A stretch of 64,000 nt of DNA from Amphirosellinia nigrospora (taxonomy: Eukaryota > Ascomycota > Sordariomycetes > Xylariales > Xylariaceae), in NCBI GenBank assembly GCA_004123355.1, contig SCHM01000003.1, forward strand, positions 1 through 64,000, in the 5' to 3' direction. Numbering within the stretch: the stretch's first letter is position 1; each line of letters begins with the position of its first letter. Below the pieces are notes generated by a model. It was not told where the DNA came from. It was given only the letters and a program-made list of their open reading frames with translations, and ran no database searches. Below are positions 40,101 to 54,375 of the stretch, one piece after another. Made by a program: the position numbers and the translations under genes.

Positions 40101-43100
40101 TTTTTAATAAACTAATAATATTAATTTATAATAAAAGTAAATAATAATTAAAATTATAACTTAGTTAAAAGCTTTTAAGTTTATTATAATTTAGCTTTTA
40201 TTTTTATTATATGTAAATTATTATATAATAAATAATAAATAAGCAAAAAATATAAGTTTATTAACTTATTTTATTTTATTTTTTTATATAGTTTATTATA
40301 TATTTATTTAATAGTTTTTAATTTTAGTTATTTAATAAATATAATTTAAAATTTAATTTAATATTTTGCTAACTTTTTATTAATAGAATTTTATCTATTA
40401 ATCTTTAAATATATTAATTATATTTTTATTTTTTTATATATTATATATTAAAATAATTTTATAAAGTTTATCGGTTAATAAAAATATTTCTATATATATA
40501 TATACGCTTTTTTTAGTTATTTGTTTTAGTATATTAATTAGTTTTTTAATATTAAAAGTTGAATATATTTTAATTTTTAGCTTCGATTTAAATATAATAA
40601 ATACTATAAAAATAAGTTTAATTAACACGTTAAATAGTTTTAAATTTTTAATAAATATTATATTTATAAATATTATTAGGTCGAATATATAATTAAATAC
40701 GTTAATTAAATTAACTAAAAGATTTTACGTTATAATATTAAATATAATATCCGAAAATAACGTTTTTAATATAAATACTTTAAAATAATTAATAACTATA
40801 TTAGCTAAATTATTATAATCTAATTATTATGCGCTAATATTATATTAATTATAATTATAGTTATTATTAATATTATATTAAATTTTATATTTAAAAATAC
40901 TATATTATATAACTAAATACTTGCTAATATAAATATATTATTAGTTAATCCGCTATATATAACTTTTATTATAGCTACCGCTAATATAAAAGTTTTTATT
41001 ACGCTTTTTTAAAATATAGCTATAAACTTACTATTTTTATTTTTGTAAATATAGCTTATTTTAGTATTTTTATTTAGTATTATTATATAGTTAATTATAT
41101 TTTTATTAATATAATATGCAAAGTTTTCGCGCTAACTATAATATATATAATATTAAGCTTTATTACTATAAAATAAAAGTTACGGTTAATAAGTAATAGT
41201 TTATAATTAACTTATATATATATTGTTTTTTTTTATTAAAATATTAACTATTTTATATTTACTATTTATTATATATATTATAACCTCGGCTTTAAGCTTT
41301 AAATTTGAATATAAAGTTATTAAGCTAAATAAAAATTATACTATAATTTAAATATTTAATCGTAGCTTCGTAAAATAGCAAAAAATTATTACTAATTAAA
41401 AAGTTAAGTTTTAGTTTATTATTAACTATTTATTTTTTTTTAACGAAGCAATAAATTTTAGGTTTTTTTTTATATTTACTTTTCGGTAAAAAAATTTAAA
41501 TTTAGCTTATTTTTTATTTATATTTTTATTTTCGCTAGTTTTTTAAAACTGCTTTAATAAAAATTATTATATAATTAAACATTTTAAAAATAAATAACCG
41601 ATAATAATACGTTTAATACTTAGATTAGTATATATTTCGAAATTATTATTTTTAAATAAAAATCTAATTTTAAAATAAAAATAAATATAGCTTAAAAATA
41701 AAGCATTATTTTTTATATTTATTTTAAATATATTAAAAATAAATATATTTTTATTTATATTTTAGTTTTTATTAGCTTTAATTTTTTTATTTGCTTTTTT
41801 ATTTATATTTTTAGTATAAATTTGCTTAATATAGCAATATAATTTATAATAATATTTTTTTAAGCTTATTTATAATAAGCAATATATTTAAAAAAACAAT
41901 TATAAAAAAAAAATATTCTATTATAATAGCTATAAATACGTTTAATTAGGTTAATAAAAGACTTATTATAAATTTTTTAATAGTAATATTAGTATAATAT
42001 ATACGCTAATATTTAAATTTATTTATAATATCGCTAAATTATTCGTTATATTAATAATATATTAGTTTTAATCTAATATATAAAATAATAAGTTTTTATT
42101 TTCGACGTTTTTATTACTATTACTATTTAAGCTATTTTTAAAGCTGTTTTATTATTATTATTATTATTTAAAGGTTTAAAAAAATATATATAATTTTAAT
42201 AGTTATTTTTTTTTTATTATAGTTATAACGTTCGGTATTTTTATTATTATTAATTATTATTTATTATTTTATTAATTATTATTTTATTAATTATTTTATC
42301 GATTATTTCGCTAATTATTATTTTTATTATTACGTTTGCTATTATATTAGTTATTATTACGTTTTTTTTTATTATTATAAAAGCGAATATATTTATTATA
42401 ATTATGGCCGTATAACTAGTTTTTAAAATAAATATAGCAGTCATTATAATATAAATATGGTTAATACGCTATTATTTAATATATTATATCTTTATTTAAT
42501 TATTATATATAATATCCTTTAAATTATTAAAATTTTAGGCGTAATAATCTATTAATATAATAAAAACTATTAAAAGCACGATTGCTAAATATTTCGCGCT
42601 ATATTATTTAAGTTTTTTTTAGTTTTTTCGATAAAATATATATATTTTTTAAAAGTTTAATTTTTATAAAATAGTCGTACGAATTATTTAACCTTTAAAG
42701 ACATACTATTATATATTTAGGTTATAATATTTTTTTAATTAAAATTATTTTACGCAAATATTCTTATAGCTTTTATATACTATAGTTTATATTAAATAAA
42801 CTATAATAATTTATATTAATTATGTTTTATTTTTAAATATAAATATTATTTATTTAAATCGCTAAATAACTATACTTATATTAAAAACAAATTAAGTTTA
42901 AAATTTTTTAAGCATTTTTTTAATCTTTATTTCACAACTTATAATAATATTTTAAAGTTATTTCGTTATTCTATTAAAATATAGCAAGACTAGTAAATAA
43001 TATTTAAAATATGTTTAAAATTATATTTTATATAAAATACTTAAGTAAGGATTTTTTAAAAATAATTTAATATAATCGGAAAAAAAATAAACGTTAGTAA

Positions 43101-44447
43101 AAATTAAGTTTTTTTTATTAATAATTACGCTAACGTTATTAAAGTTATTATATTTAAAGTTAAATAAACTAATATTTTTACGTTTAATTTTATATAATTT
43201 TTACTAGTAATAATTAATTTTAATATTTGTTTACAACTAAAGTTAAGTATAGGTTTTTTTTTAAAGCTATTATTATTATTACTATTATTATTAAAGTTTA
43301 ATAGGTTTAAAGAATTTAGGTTATTTAAAGTATTTATTATGTATACCCGCTTAGGCGTTTTAAGTACTATAGTTGCTTTTTTTAAAGTACTTTTTTATTT
43401 TTTTTTTTGCTAAGTATTTTATATTATAAAAAACACGCTAATCGGATATAATATTAAATAAAACATTAGTAAAAATACTTTAAATAGTTCGTTAAAAGTT
43501 AAAAAATACTTAAATAATATTACTAATAATTATATAGCTTTTTTAATATTTTTAATTTTTTTATTAATAGTATATAAGCTATTATTAATTTTATTTTTTA
43601 AATATTTTACCGATTTTTTATTATTTACGAACTTTTTAGGTCGATTAAGCTAAGCTGTTTTAAAGTTTTTACTTTTATTTTATTAGCTATTATTAAATAG
43701 GATATTTTTTAAAAATAGCTAAGTTTTTTTAAGTCGGCTATTTTAGACTTTTATAAGGTTATTTAAATAAATATTAAAATAAATAAGAAATTTAATTATT
43801 TTAAAATATATAATAATAATTAGTATTTTAATATTTTAATAATAAAATAATTATAAAATAAAATAATTAAAAAATAAATATTAAGATCGATAAAATACGA
43901 AATCTTAAACAGCTTATTTAAATTTTATTAATTTATAAATATAAATATAATATAGTTAAAATTAATAAAGCTTAAAATCTTAAATAGTTTATTCGAACTT
44001 AATTAATTTTTAAATAAAGTAAAAAATAAAATGTTTTAATATATACTTAAATTCGGTATTAGTAAAAAAAACTATAATATTTATATATTATTTAGTTAAG
44101 TATTTAAATTCGCTTTGCAAATAATACTAAAATATAGCTAAGCAACTAGAACAAAGATCGTAAAAGTACTAAATATTGCTATTACTAAGCTTTATAGAAA
44201 AATAAATAAAATAAAATAAATAATAAATAAAAAAAACTAGGATAAATTTTAGTAAATTTGCTTATAATAAATATATTTGCTTACTAAAATAAAGCTAAAA
44301 ATTATTAGCGATTATTATTATACGATAATATAATCGCGTAAAAAAACTAGCAAGATAAAAAAGCTTTTTAATTTTAAAAAAATAATATTATAAAAATAAT
44401 TAAAATAATAATAATAGTTTTTATAATAAAACAATAAAAGCACTACT

Positions 44448-44662
44448 TAAAAAAAACTTTTAATAAAATATAACTATAATATTTAAAAATAAAGAACTCT
44501 AAATATAAATCTTATAGGCGCGGCTATAAGATCTGCCCTTATAGGTCTTGTATAGCAGCTGCTAGTTAGCTAGCAGGCCTAACGGCCTACTAGGCCCTTG
44601 CGCACAGACCACACACGAAAGGTAGCAGTTCAAGCCTGCTACTCCCTTAGAGATCTATGTCA
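44448..44662 (-). repeat. LTR of Gypsy relic C (right, 5' LTR)
   Basis: 215 bp ending ATGTCA. It carries three clear hairpins: 44,509-44,532 (ATCTTATAG/CTATAAGAT), 44,570-44,593 (CTAGCAGGCC/GGCCTACTAG) and 44,622-44,642 (GTAGCAG/CTGCTAC around TTCAAGC). The last has the exact shape of a tRNA T arm and contains a B-box-like GTTCAAGCC; TAGCTAGCAGG about 60 bp earlier is A-box-like. Confidence 0.82.
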
Positions 44663-44862
44663 TTTATATAACGATTATTCAACCGTATTTTATTATTTAT
44701 TTAGCTTTTAATAGCTTTTTTAGTTTTTTAATTTTATTTTTTTTATATAAGTATTTTTTTAATTTAAATTTGTTTATTTTTTATATAATAACGTTAGTTT
44801 AATTTATAATTTACTTTTTAAAGTTTAGTTATTTTAAATTAAAATAATTAATTTAATATTTT
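44663..44862 (+). repeat. Repeat R, right copy, second part
   Basis: Continues R after relic C; its sequence (ATATAACGATTATTCAACCG, then the TTTAGCTTTTAATAGC block) is the inverse of about 32,485-32,690. Similarity stops near 44,862. Confidence 0.7.
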
Positions 44863-46254
44863 AATAAAGCCTTTAAAGGGTTTATGTTACTATATAGCTT
44901 TTTACGCGGAGCGTAAAAAAAAGCTACTTAATAACACTTATATTTAAATAAACAGCTAGTATATTATTAGTTAAAGAATTTATTATTAAATTTACGTAGT
45001 AGATTTAATAAAAAAAAATTTTTTTTAATTAAGTTTTATTTTATAACTTATAATATTTTTTTTAAAATAATATTTTATTATATAATTTTATTATAAATAT
45101 TAAATTATACTAAAAACTATTTATTTTTAAATTTTTTAAAATCGAAAAAATATTAATTTTTCCGGCGGTAATTAATACGCGATCTATATATATCTATTAA
45201 TTAAAACAAATATTGCGCTTTAGCGTCGATTTATTTATATTTTTATTTTTATATTTTTTGCAAAGCTTTTAAATAAACTAATTATTTAGCTTTAAAAAAA
45301 GCTTAATAAAGTATTTTTATATTTTAAATATACTAGTTTTTATAACGTAATTAAATTATTATAAAGTTATAAATATTACGGATTTTTATTAATTAATCGT
45401 TTTAAATATTTTAGTTTTATTATAAAATTTTTAAACATTTTAATTTATATAAAGTTTATAAATATTTAGTTTATTATTAAAATATAGTTATAAATTATAT
45501 ATACTTTATTTATTTTTTTTATATATAGCTTATTTTATTTTTAAATTATTATTTATAATATTATAATAAAATAACGAATTATAAATAGAATAATAATAGT
45601 TTTTTTTACGTATTTAATTATTTATTAAATTAAACGTTAAATATTATTATTATTAATATAAGTTCTATTAAAAATGTTCATAAATCGTTTAATAATATAA
45701 TTTAAAAAATTAAAACGAAATAAAAAAAATAAAACTAGCATAAAAATAACCGAAGCTAAAACCGATATTAATAAAGCTTAATTAATAATAATAAATTAAA
45801 AACTTATAAAATTTTATTTAAAAACTAAACTAATATTTAAAATTTAACATAAAAACTATAAATATATTTTTAAAATAATAATAAAATAATAATTTTAAAT
45901 AAAATCAAATTAAACTAAATATAAAAAAGCTATAAAAATATTAAATAAATTAATAATAAATTTAATTTAATTATATAAATAAATTAAAATTTAGCGTTTT
46001 TAAAAGTTTTAAAAAAAATCGATATTATATTTTTATTAATATTTTATTTTTAACTATATTAAACTAGCGAGCTTTTACGGCATAATAACTAACCTTAATA
46101 ATATAGCTATAAATAAAATAATAATAATAATAATATTCCCGCTTTTATTTTTAAATATAATAAACGTAACAATAATACCCTTATTTTTATTTCTTTTTTA
46201 TCGCTTTAAAAAGAATATAAAAAATATAAAAATATATTTTTAATTAAAACAAAC

Positions 46255-46286
<32 letters not shown>

Positions 46287-47762
46287 TAACACAATAAAGC
46301 AAACAACTTAATAATAATTTTAATTTATTAAATAATAAAACTAGCTTTAGTAGCTATAATTATAGCAATAAATATTATCGTTATAAAACTTTATTTTTAA
46401 TTATATTTATAATAAAAAGTATTTATAAATTAAACATAAAAATATTAAAATTTTAAACTTTAATTAAAATAACCTAAAAAATAAAAAAATCGTTATAAAT
46501 AAAAAAAATATTATTTATATAATATATATATTTTTTTAATATATTTAAGCTATATATAAGTTTAATAATATAAAATTATTAAATAATAATTAAATTTTAA
46601 AATTATTTAATTATTTTTCGTAAGTTTTGTTTTTTTAATAAAATAATAAAGTTAAGCTTATTAATCGTTATATTTAATAAAAAGCAAGCTTAAGCTTAAT
46701 ATTTAAAAACTAAAAAAACGTTTTAAAATATACTTTAAATATATTATAAAAAAGTTTTTTAAAAACAATTTTTTTATTTAATATAATATAAAATAAAAAT
46801 ATATTTATTTAATTTATTTAATATAAACTATAATATACTTATAAAATAAAACTTTAGCTTAAAATAATTTTAATTAATAAAATATTATAAAAAATATTTA
46901 TAATTAATAAGCTAAAATATCGTTAATTATATTTATTTATTAAAAAAAAATATATTAAATAAATATATAAAAAAATTAATAAAACGCGCTATAAATTAAA
47001 ATAAAAAACAGAGTATAAATTTTTAAACGTTAAACTTTTTTCGATTATTTAAAAAATAATAATAAAAACTTTTAAAATTTACGTTTTAAATAAATAACCG
47101 TAAATATTTTAATCGTTATCGATTAAAAAATAAATATTAATTTTATTATAAACGTTATTATTATTTTAATAATAAACGTAATAAATAATATAATAATAAT
47201 TATAATAAAAATCGTAATTATTATAAAAAAAAAATAAAAAATGTTTATAAAAATAAAAAACATAATAATAAAAATAAAAAACATAATAATAATCGTAATA
47301 GTAGTTAAAACTATAGCTATAACTATAACCGTAGCTATAATTATAACTATAACTATAATAGCAATTATAAATATTACTAAAATAAAAACATAATAATTAT
47401 TATAATATATATTAAGCTAATAATATATATTTAAAAAAAAATCTAAATATAATATTAATAAAAAATATTATAATAATAATATTTTTATTATATATTTAGT
47501 TTAGCTTTTATTTATTATAAATATTATAAAAATATAAATTATTTAATATTTTTATTTTATATATATAAAATATAAGCTATATATTTTATTAAAACGTATA
47601 TATATATTAATACTTTTTTATTTATTGTTTTAAACAATATATATAAATATTATATTTAAATATTATTTTTATAAAATAAACTTTTTAATATTTAAGCTAG
47701 TATAAATTAGCTTAAAAATATAATTAAAAAATAAAATATTTTTAATAATAATTTATTATTTA
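44863..47762. other. AT-rich unclassified stretch F
   Basis: RIP-type DNA between R and Gypsy relic E2; it resumes for about 90 bp at 61,270-61,360. Near its left end is a strong hairpin, AGCTTTTTACGC/GCGTAAAAAAAAGCT (44,896-44,925). It also has an (AAT)n microsatellite (about 46,254-46,283) and a degenerate TATAAC-type repeat section (47,290-47,390). The plus strand at about 45,600-47,450 is A-rich and could be the remnant of a gag-like region, but no zinc knuckle or other motif is readable, so it is left unclassified. No gene seen. Confidence 0.45.
44896..44925. repeat. Strong hairpin resembling the Copia LTR hairpin
   Basis: A stem of AGCTTTTTACGC with GCGTAAAAA..AGCT around GGA. It resembles the ACGCG-flanked inverted repeat in the LTRs of A and B. 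It survives in DNA that has otherwise lost nearly all G+C. Confidence 0.55.
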
Positions 47763-47981
47763 AGTTATGGATCTGCAGGCTTTGGTGGCTGTGCCCCACC
47801 ATTAGCCATAGCACCTATAATTTCCACTTGTAGTAACTGCTACTTGCAGTAAATATAGTTGTAGTAAATGAAGGCAAGCACTAGTAGTAAATATAGCTAC
47901 CCCACGCGAATATTTAAACAGTTGCTTATAACGTAAACTTAGATTTTTTTTTTTTTTTTTTTTTTTGTAGATTTTATATAT
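47763..47981 (+). repeat. Left LTR of E2, first part
   Basis: 219 bp that remain almost unmutated over the first 150 bp, with many CpA steps and blocks such as GGCTGTGCCCCACC. A 23-T tract lies at 47,944-47,966. The LTR is cut by E1 at 47,982 and finishes at 54,675-54,726. The last five bases, TATAT, are E1's target duplicate. Confidence 0.85.
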
Positions 47982-48267
47982 AGTTACGCTTCATATACTT
48001 AAAAAGATAAGGCTTTAATATATATAATATATTGCATATAAAATCTATAGATAAAGTAAGAAAGAAAAAAAGTTTAAGTCTATAATATAAGCAGCTATTT
48101 AAATATTTACGTGGGGCAGCTATATTTATTGCTAGTGCTTGCTTTTATTTATTGCAACTATATTTACTACAAATAGCAGTTATATATTTATTATAAGTAG
48201 TAGTTATTATAAGTAGAGATTATAGGTGCTATGGCTAGTAGTGGGGTATAGCTATTAGAGCCTGCAA
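47982..48267 (-). repeat. LTR of E1 (left, 3' LTR)
   Basis: Starts AGTTACGCTTC and ends at TATAATT; a direct copy of 54,376-54,669. With the E2 LTR part just before it, it forms a nearly palindromic junction centred at about 47,981. Confidence 0.85.
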
Positions 48268-51200
48268 ATCTATAATTATTCTCCTTTCGAAAAAAAAGTA
48301 ATTTAACTGGGGTTAAAGTCGTAACTACTTTTTAGCAAAAAAAGGATTGCTTTAGGTTTTTATTAATATAAGTTTTCGCAAAGCTTTTATACCGTTAAAT
48401 TATTATATTAGTTTTTTTATATATTGCTCAAGGTTTTTTTTGTTTAATAGTATTTATATTTATACGTTTTTTTTTCGTATTATTTTTTCTCCTTATATTA
48501 TAGCTTTATTATTATCTAGATATAGTACGTTAAAATTATTATTTTGCGCCGTATTTAGCTATATTTATAACTTTATTAAAAGTTTAATTAAATTAAGGTT
48601 TTTATTATAAAAGTTTTTTAATGCTTTATATTATTTTTAAAGTTTTTTATAAAATATTATATATTATTAGGATTTTAATTTTTTTAGTTTATTTAGTATT
48701 ATAACTTTTTATAGTAAAGTTAAAAAGTTTATATTTTTTTAACTATAAATTTTTTTTATTTTTAGGTTTTATTATTTTTTTTTTAAGTTTTGCTTTTTAA
48801 TTTAATAACAAGTTATTAAAGTATTTTTATAATCAGTTTGCGTAATAATAATTTAATATTTTTTAAGTTATAAAAATATTTAATATAAAAATGTTTTTGT
48901 TTTTTTATATATTTTAAATTTTTATTATATTATAAAAAGTTTAGTTTATCCGATAAACGATTTATTTTTTAAAATTGTTTTTTTTTTAAAATTAATATAT
49001 AGTTTTTTATATTAAAATTAAGTTTATATTAATTTTTATTAGTTTGGTTAGTTATACGTTCTTAAATATATTATAGGTTTTTTTAGCTAATTTAACGAAC
49101 TGCGCTATTTTTTTTATTTTTTTTATATATTTGTTCGAATTGTTTTTTTTTTTTTAAAGAGCTTTTATAGCTTTTATTTGCGGTCCGATTTTTTAATTAA
49201 AGTTAAATAGTATTAAAAATTTATTTTAATTTTATAAAGCAATAATTTTATTAAAGCGTAAAGAATTAACGCTTAAGTATAATTTATAATAAATATATGT
49301 TTAAACTAGTTGTTCTAGTAGTAATTTATATATAGTTATAATTTTAATTAATATATTTATTTATAATTTTTGTTTGTTATTTATAGTATTTTATAGTAGC
49401 TAGTATATATTTTATATTATTAGCTTATATAGTTTATTTATAAAAATAGAAATAAACTAAAGTTTACGGTTTAATATTACGGTTATAAGTATTTTAAAGA
49501 TTTAAAAAAGTTTTTATAGTATATTTAGTAGCGTTTTTTACGGTTGTTTTATAGTATAAAGTATAGTTTATGTTTGTTTATTTAAGCGGTTTATTATAAC
49601 TAATGCGTTATTATATTTATATTTATTTTTAAGTATTTATTTAAAGTTAATAATAAAATAGCGCTATATATATTTAAATATTAAAAAGGGTATAATTTAT
49701 TAAAATTTATTTTTAAATATTTTAATAGGTTTATATTTTATATAGTTTATTATATAATAATTATAATTTTTATTTAGTTTAGGCTATTAATAATGTTTAG
49801 TAATAAGTTTGCGCATTTTATTTTTGCTAAAATATATAGTAAATATTTTATAGTATATTTTTTTAATAAAGCGTATTTTTAAGTATAAAAAGTTAAAAAT
49901 AATTAAATGTCCGTAAAATATAATTAATCTGTTTTTAGTTTTTATAGGTTTTTTAGTTTATTATTTTTTATTTATTAATAGTAAATTTTTATATTTATTT
50001 TTTACTTTTTTTAAAGATTTGTTCGATTAATTATAGTTTTATAAAGGTATTTAGTTCGTTATATATTTTAATAGAATTTATTTAGTATAACTTTATTTAT
50101 ATAGGGATTGGTTATATTATGCTATTTATTAGCTAGAATATAGTAAAGTAGTGTTGCGCTTTTTTTTTAGCTTTTTATATCGTTAGGTTTTTTTATTTTT
50201 ATAAAAGCGTTAGCTAATATATTGTTTTTTTTAAGATAATATAATATTAAGAAATTATATTCTGAAAAAAGGTTAACTTATTTAGTTTATTTTAAGTTAA
50301 AGTAATTTTTCGTTAAAAAACTTTAATGCTTAGTTATTAATAAGTATTAAAAAAAGCTTGTTATATTTATTAATTAGCTCGGGTTTTATTTTTTAAAATA
50401 TAATATAACCGCTAGTAATTTTATTATAAATATTATAATTTAATTTAATATTATAAAGTGTTTCGAAAAATACGTTATAAAATGCTAGGTTTTGTTATAT
50501 AGTTATAATAGTACGCCGGAGCTAACGTTATTAGAAAAATCGGTTTCGATTTTTGTTAATAAGTTATAGTTAAAGTATTTTAGCAAAGGAAAGCGTACTA
50601 GGGCTTTTTTAAATTAATAAAATAATTTTTATATTTTTTAGTTTATATAAAAGGTACGCTTTTTTGTATTAATCGGTTTAAAGGCGCGATAATGCGACTT
50701 TAAGTATTAATAAAGTTATAGTAAAAGTTATAGAATTTTAAAAAAGATTATATTTAACTAACGTAAAGGTTTTTTTTTAATATAACGTTAATTTTAATAA
50801 GGTTTATTTAAATTTTTTTAATATTAATAATATAGCTTAAAAACTTAGTTTTAATAACGTGGAATTTAAATTTTTTTAGGTTAATTTATAATCTAGCTTA
50901 GATTAGTTTTTTAATATATAATATATATAAATATATGTTTTTTTATTATTTAAATAAATAATAATGTTATTAGCGTATATGCTATAAAAATTGTTTAAAA
51001 AGTTAAATAGCGTATTATTAATATATTATTAAAACATTAAAAGTTTATTAATAAAACTAAACAGTAATATTAGCGATATATATTATATTTATAAAATATT
51101 ATATAATTTTTGTTTTTAAGTAGTATATAAATATGGTTAAATGTTTATTATATATTAAATTAAGTAAAGATTTTTGCTTTAATAATATAAGCTAAGGTTT

Positions 51201-54200
51201 TTTTAATAAAAAAAACGGATATTAGTTTTTTTTATAATTTTATTTAGCTTACGATAATTTATATAAAAGTAAAACTTATTATTTATTTTTTTTATAAATA
51301 AAATAAGTATACTATATAAAGTATTATTAGGCTTAATAAAGCTTTTGCGTAAGTTTTTAACTAAGAATTTTTATATAGCTTTTAGCTTGTTTAATAATAT
51401 TTTATATAAAAAACTATAGTTTAGATCGGCTTTAAATTTATTTTTAATAAACTTTATTTTATAGTTTATTTGCGGGCGGTATAATAGTAATATATAAAGT
51501 TTATTTAGCTAAAAGCGCGTGCTAGGTTTTAGTATTTTTTAGGTATTTTTTTTCGCGTTTTTGTTTTAACTTTTTATTTTTTTTTTTTAAGAAGTTTTTT
51601 TGTTTTTTTTTAATTTTCTAATTATTTTATTGATTTTATTAATACTAAATATAAACGTTTTTACCCGGTTTTTTTTATTATTATATTAAAAATAGTTATA
51701 TTTAAGCTAGATATTTCGGTCGTTAGTTTTTTTTTATATTAACTAATGCTATTTGTTTTATATAGTAAAAACTTTTTTATTAAACTTTTAAATAGAAATT
51801 AAGGTTATATTTTTATAAAAAGTATAATTTACGTTTTTTAAAAATAAGTTTTAGCAAGAACTAGTTAAATATTGTTTATTTTATTTTATTAAAGTTTTTT
51901 TATACTAAATTATTACGTTTTAAAATAAATATTTTTAGTTTTATATTTTTTAAATATTGTTTTATTTTTTTTATTATTAACGCTATATTTTTCGATTTTA
52001 AGGTTGTAGTTTTATTAATCAGCGTTAAGTTAATAGGCTAAATGTTATAGCTATATGTTTACTTTATTTATTGTTAAGTGGTGCTTTATATTATAATTAA
52101 AAAGTAGCTAAAATAGAAATATTAAGCGGTTTTATTAATAATCTAGTAAGATATTATAGTATTTAAACTATAGTTTGTTTAAAATAATATTATAGGTTAA
52201 ATTAATAATTATAAGTTTATTTTTAAAAGTTTTTTATATATTTTTAATAATAATAAAAAAGCTTAATTAATGCTTTTTCTGCTTTTATTATTATATTTTA
52301 TAATTTTTTTAGCAGGAAAATCCGTAATATAATAGGGTTAAATAGTTTAATAATTTTTTTACGAATTGTTAGTTTATATTTATAATATATTTGCTTTTAT
52401 ATTTCCGAAAGAATTATTTATAGTTAAAAAAGTTTATTATTATATAAAGTATAAGTATATAATAAGGGTTTTTCGCTTAAGTATTTTTTTATTAGATTTA
52501 TTTTATAACTAGTAATTTTTTAAAAATTTTTTTTAGGAAAGAAGCTATTTTTTTTAAGGTTATTTTTTTTTTTATGCTTATTATAAGTTTGTTTTTTTGC
52601 GTATTAGCCGGCTTAATATTTAATATATATATATAGCTAAAATAGCAATAATTTAAACTTTTTTGTTTATTAGAGTTTAATTTTTTAATAAGTATTTTTT
52701 CGAAATATGTTTTTATTAATAATAATTAAAGCATTTATTATCGAAAATTAATTATTATATTTTATTAGCGTTAAGCTTAGGTAGTTAGGTAAAGTTGCTA
52801 TTATTGTTTAATTTTAAAGTAAAATAAAAGGTTATTTAAGCAAAAGTAAAAAAAAAAAAATAAAAGTTATAGCAGCAAATTTCTACGTTTTTTTTTTACG
52901 AATTTTATTTTGTTTATAGTTAGTTATTATTAAATAATAAACTATTTAAAAATAATATTTCGTATAAACATTAAAGTCGATATTTTTTTTTAAATATTTT
53001 AATATAGTTTTAGTTATTAGTTAAAAAGATAATTTATTTTTAAATTTTTTTTTTATTTAGTTTTATTAAATTTAGTTTTATTAGCTAAATAAATAAAAAT
53101 AGTTTAAAATTTAAAAATTTAGCTAACGTATATTAATTAAAATTAAATAATTAAAAGTTAGCTTTAGCTTTTTTATTACGGTTAATATTAATATAGATTT
53201 TTTTAAAATATTTTAAAATAGTTTTTAAATTAACTAATACGTTAAAGTAGTTAAATAAAAATAAAAAAAAAATTGTTAGCTATATAGTTTTTAACGTAAG
53301 TTTTAATATTATTTTAGCATATTATTATAGAACTAATTAACGTTAGATTTAAAACGATTTTATATAATTTAAATTTATATTTTAAACTTAAGTTTATTTT
53401 TAGTTATATTATTATAAAAAGTAAGTATTAATTTTTAGCTATATATCGGCTATTTTTTTTATTATTTAGTAAAATAAGAGTTATTTTAAACGATTTAATA
53501 AGTTAATTATTTATTAGTTTAAAATATTTAAGTTATTTTAAATATAGTTACGCTGTTTAATTATTTTTTATAGTTTATTTAATAGTTAATTAAAGTTTAT
53601 TAATTAAGTTTATTGTTAATTAAAGTTTTTAGTTATAAATTAAAAAACGTTAGTATATATTAATATAATATATGCTTTATTATAAAAAATAATAATTTTA
53701 TTTTATTTTTTTGCTTAATTAAGCAAAACTTTATTTTATTTATTTAACTTTTTAGCAAATATATATAAATTAATAGCTAGGTAATAATAAACTATTATTA
53801 AAAAAACGTATTTTTATTTTTTAAAAAATAATAATAAGGTTTTATATATATTATTTATACTAGTTTGGTTTATATTTTATTAAAATTAAGCTAGATTATT
53901 TTGCTATGTTATATTATTAGTTTAAAATAGAAGCTAAGCTTATTTTTTTTATTTATAATTTGTATAATTATTAGCTAAATATTAAATCGTACAGTTAAAA
54001 CTAGTAATATTTATATCGAATTTTTATTTTTAAATATATAGTTGTTAATAATGCTGCAGAATTACTATATTAAGTTAATTAAAAACAGCTTTTGCGGCCC
54101 GCCTATTATAGTTTCTGCGTAGTTTAAAAAGCTAAAATAGATATATTTTTTATTATTTACTAGAGTTATTTATAAAAAACTTATTATTTTAAACATTTAA

Positions 54201-54375
54201 AGCGAATAAATCTAAAATATTAATAAAAGCTTTAGTACGTACGGCTGTATACGTTTATTATTTTAGTTTATTTTTAAGAAGTATTTTAATATTTTAAGTT
54301 AAATTATCGTTTTTAATTAAAAGATATTATAAAAACAATTTTAATGCTTTATAATATTATAAATAATTTATAAAT

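Larger units (their letters stand above)
36941..44662 (-). mobile_element. Ty3/Gypsy LTR retrotransposon relic C
   Basis: A 7.7-kb element with 214-215-bp LTRs at 36,941-37,154 and 44,448-44,662, bounded by the 5-bp target-site duplication TTTAT (36,936-36,940 and 44,663-44,667). Its interior is RIP-mutated and T-rich on the plus strand. On the minus strand, about 37,560-37,960 resembles the C-terminal end of Gypsy integrase (the 'GYxLPxKxxxKxxQQRxGPFxIKxRVGxLAYxL' type region), so coding runs right to left. Reverse transcriptase should lie further right but was not delimited. The interior has (ATT)n-rich sections, notably 42,240-42,330. It is a broken fossil, younger than the R copy it splits. 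Confidence 0.75.

Noticed and set aside
40434-40628. A 64-codon open frame on the minus strand
   Set aside because: Low-complexity I/K/L residues inside relic C; no motif or context.
42250-42444. A 64-codon isoleucine-rich open frame
   Set aside because: Arises from the (ATT)n-rich section of relic C, not a gene.
44600-44650. A possible tRNA gene ending GCAGTTCAAGCCTGC then TACTCCC
   Set aside because: The T-arm shape is good but no matching 5' acceptor strand (GGGAGTA) lies at the right distance, and both copies are parts of an LTR.
47763-48267. Terminal inverted repeat of a large DNA transposon
   Set aside because: The inverted pair is explained by E1 inserting into the LTR of E2; both elements have their own 5-bp duplications and Gypsy-type interiors.
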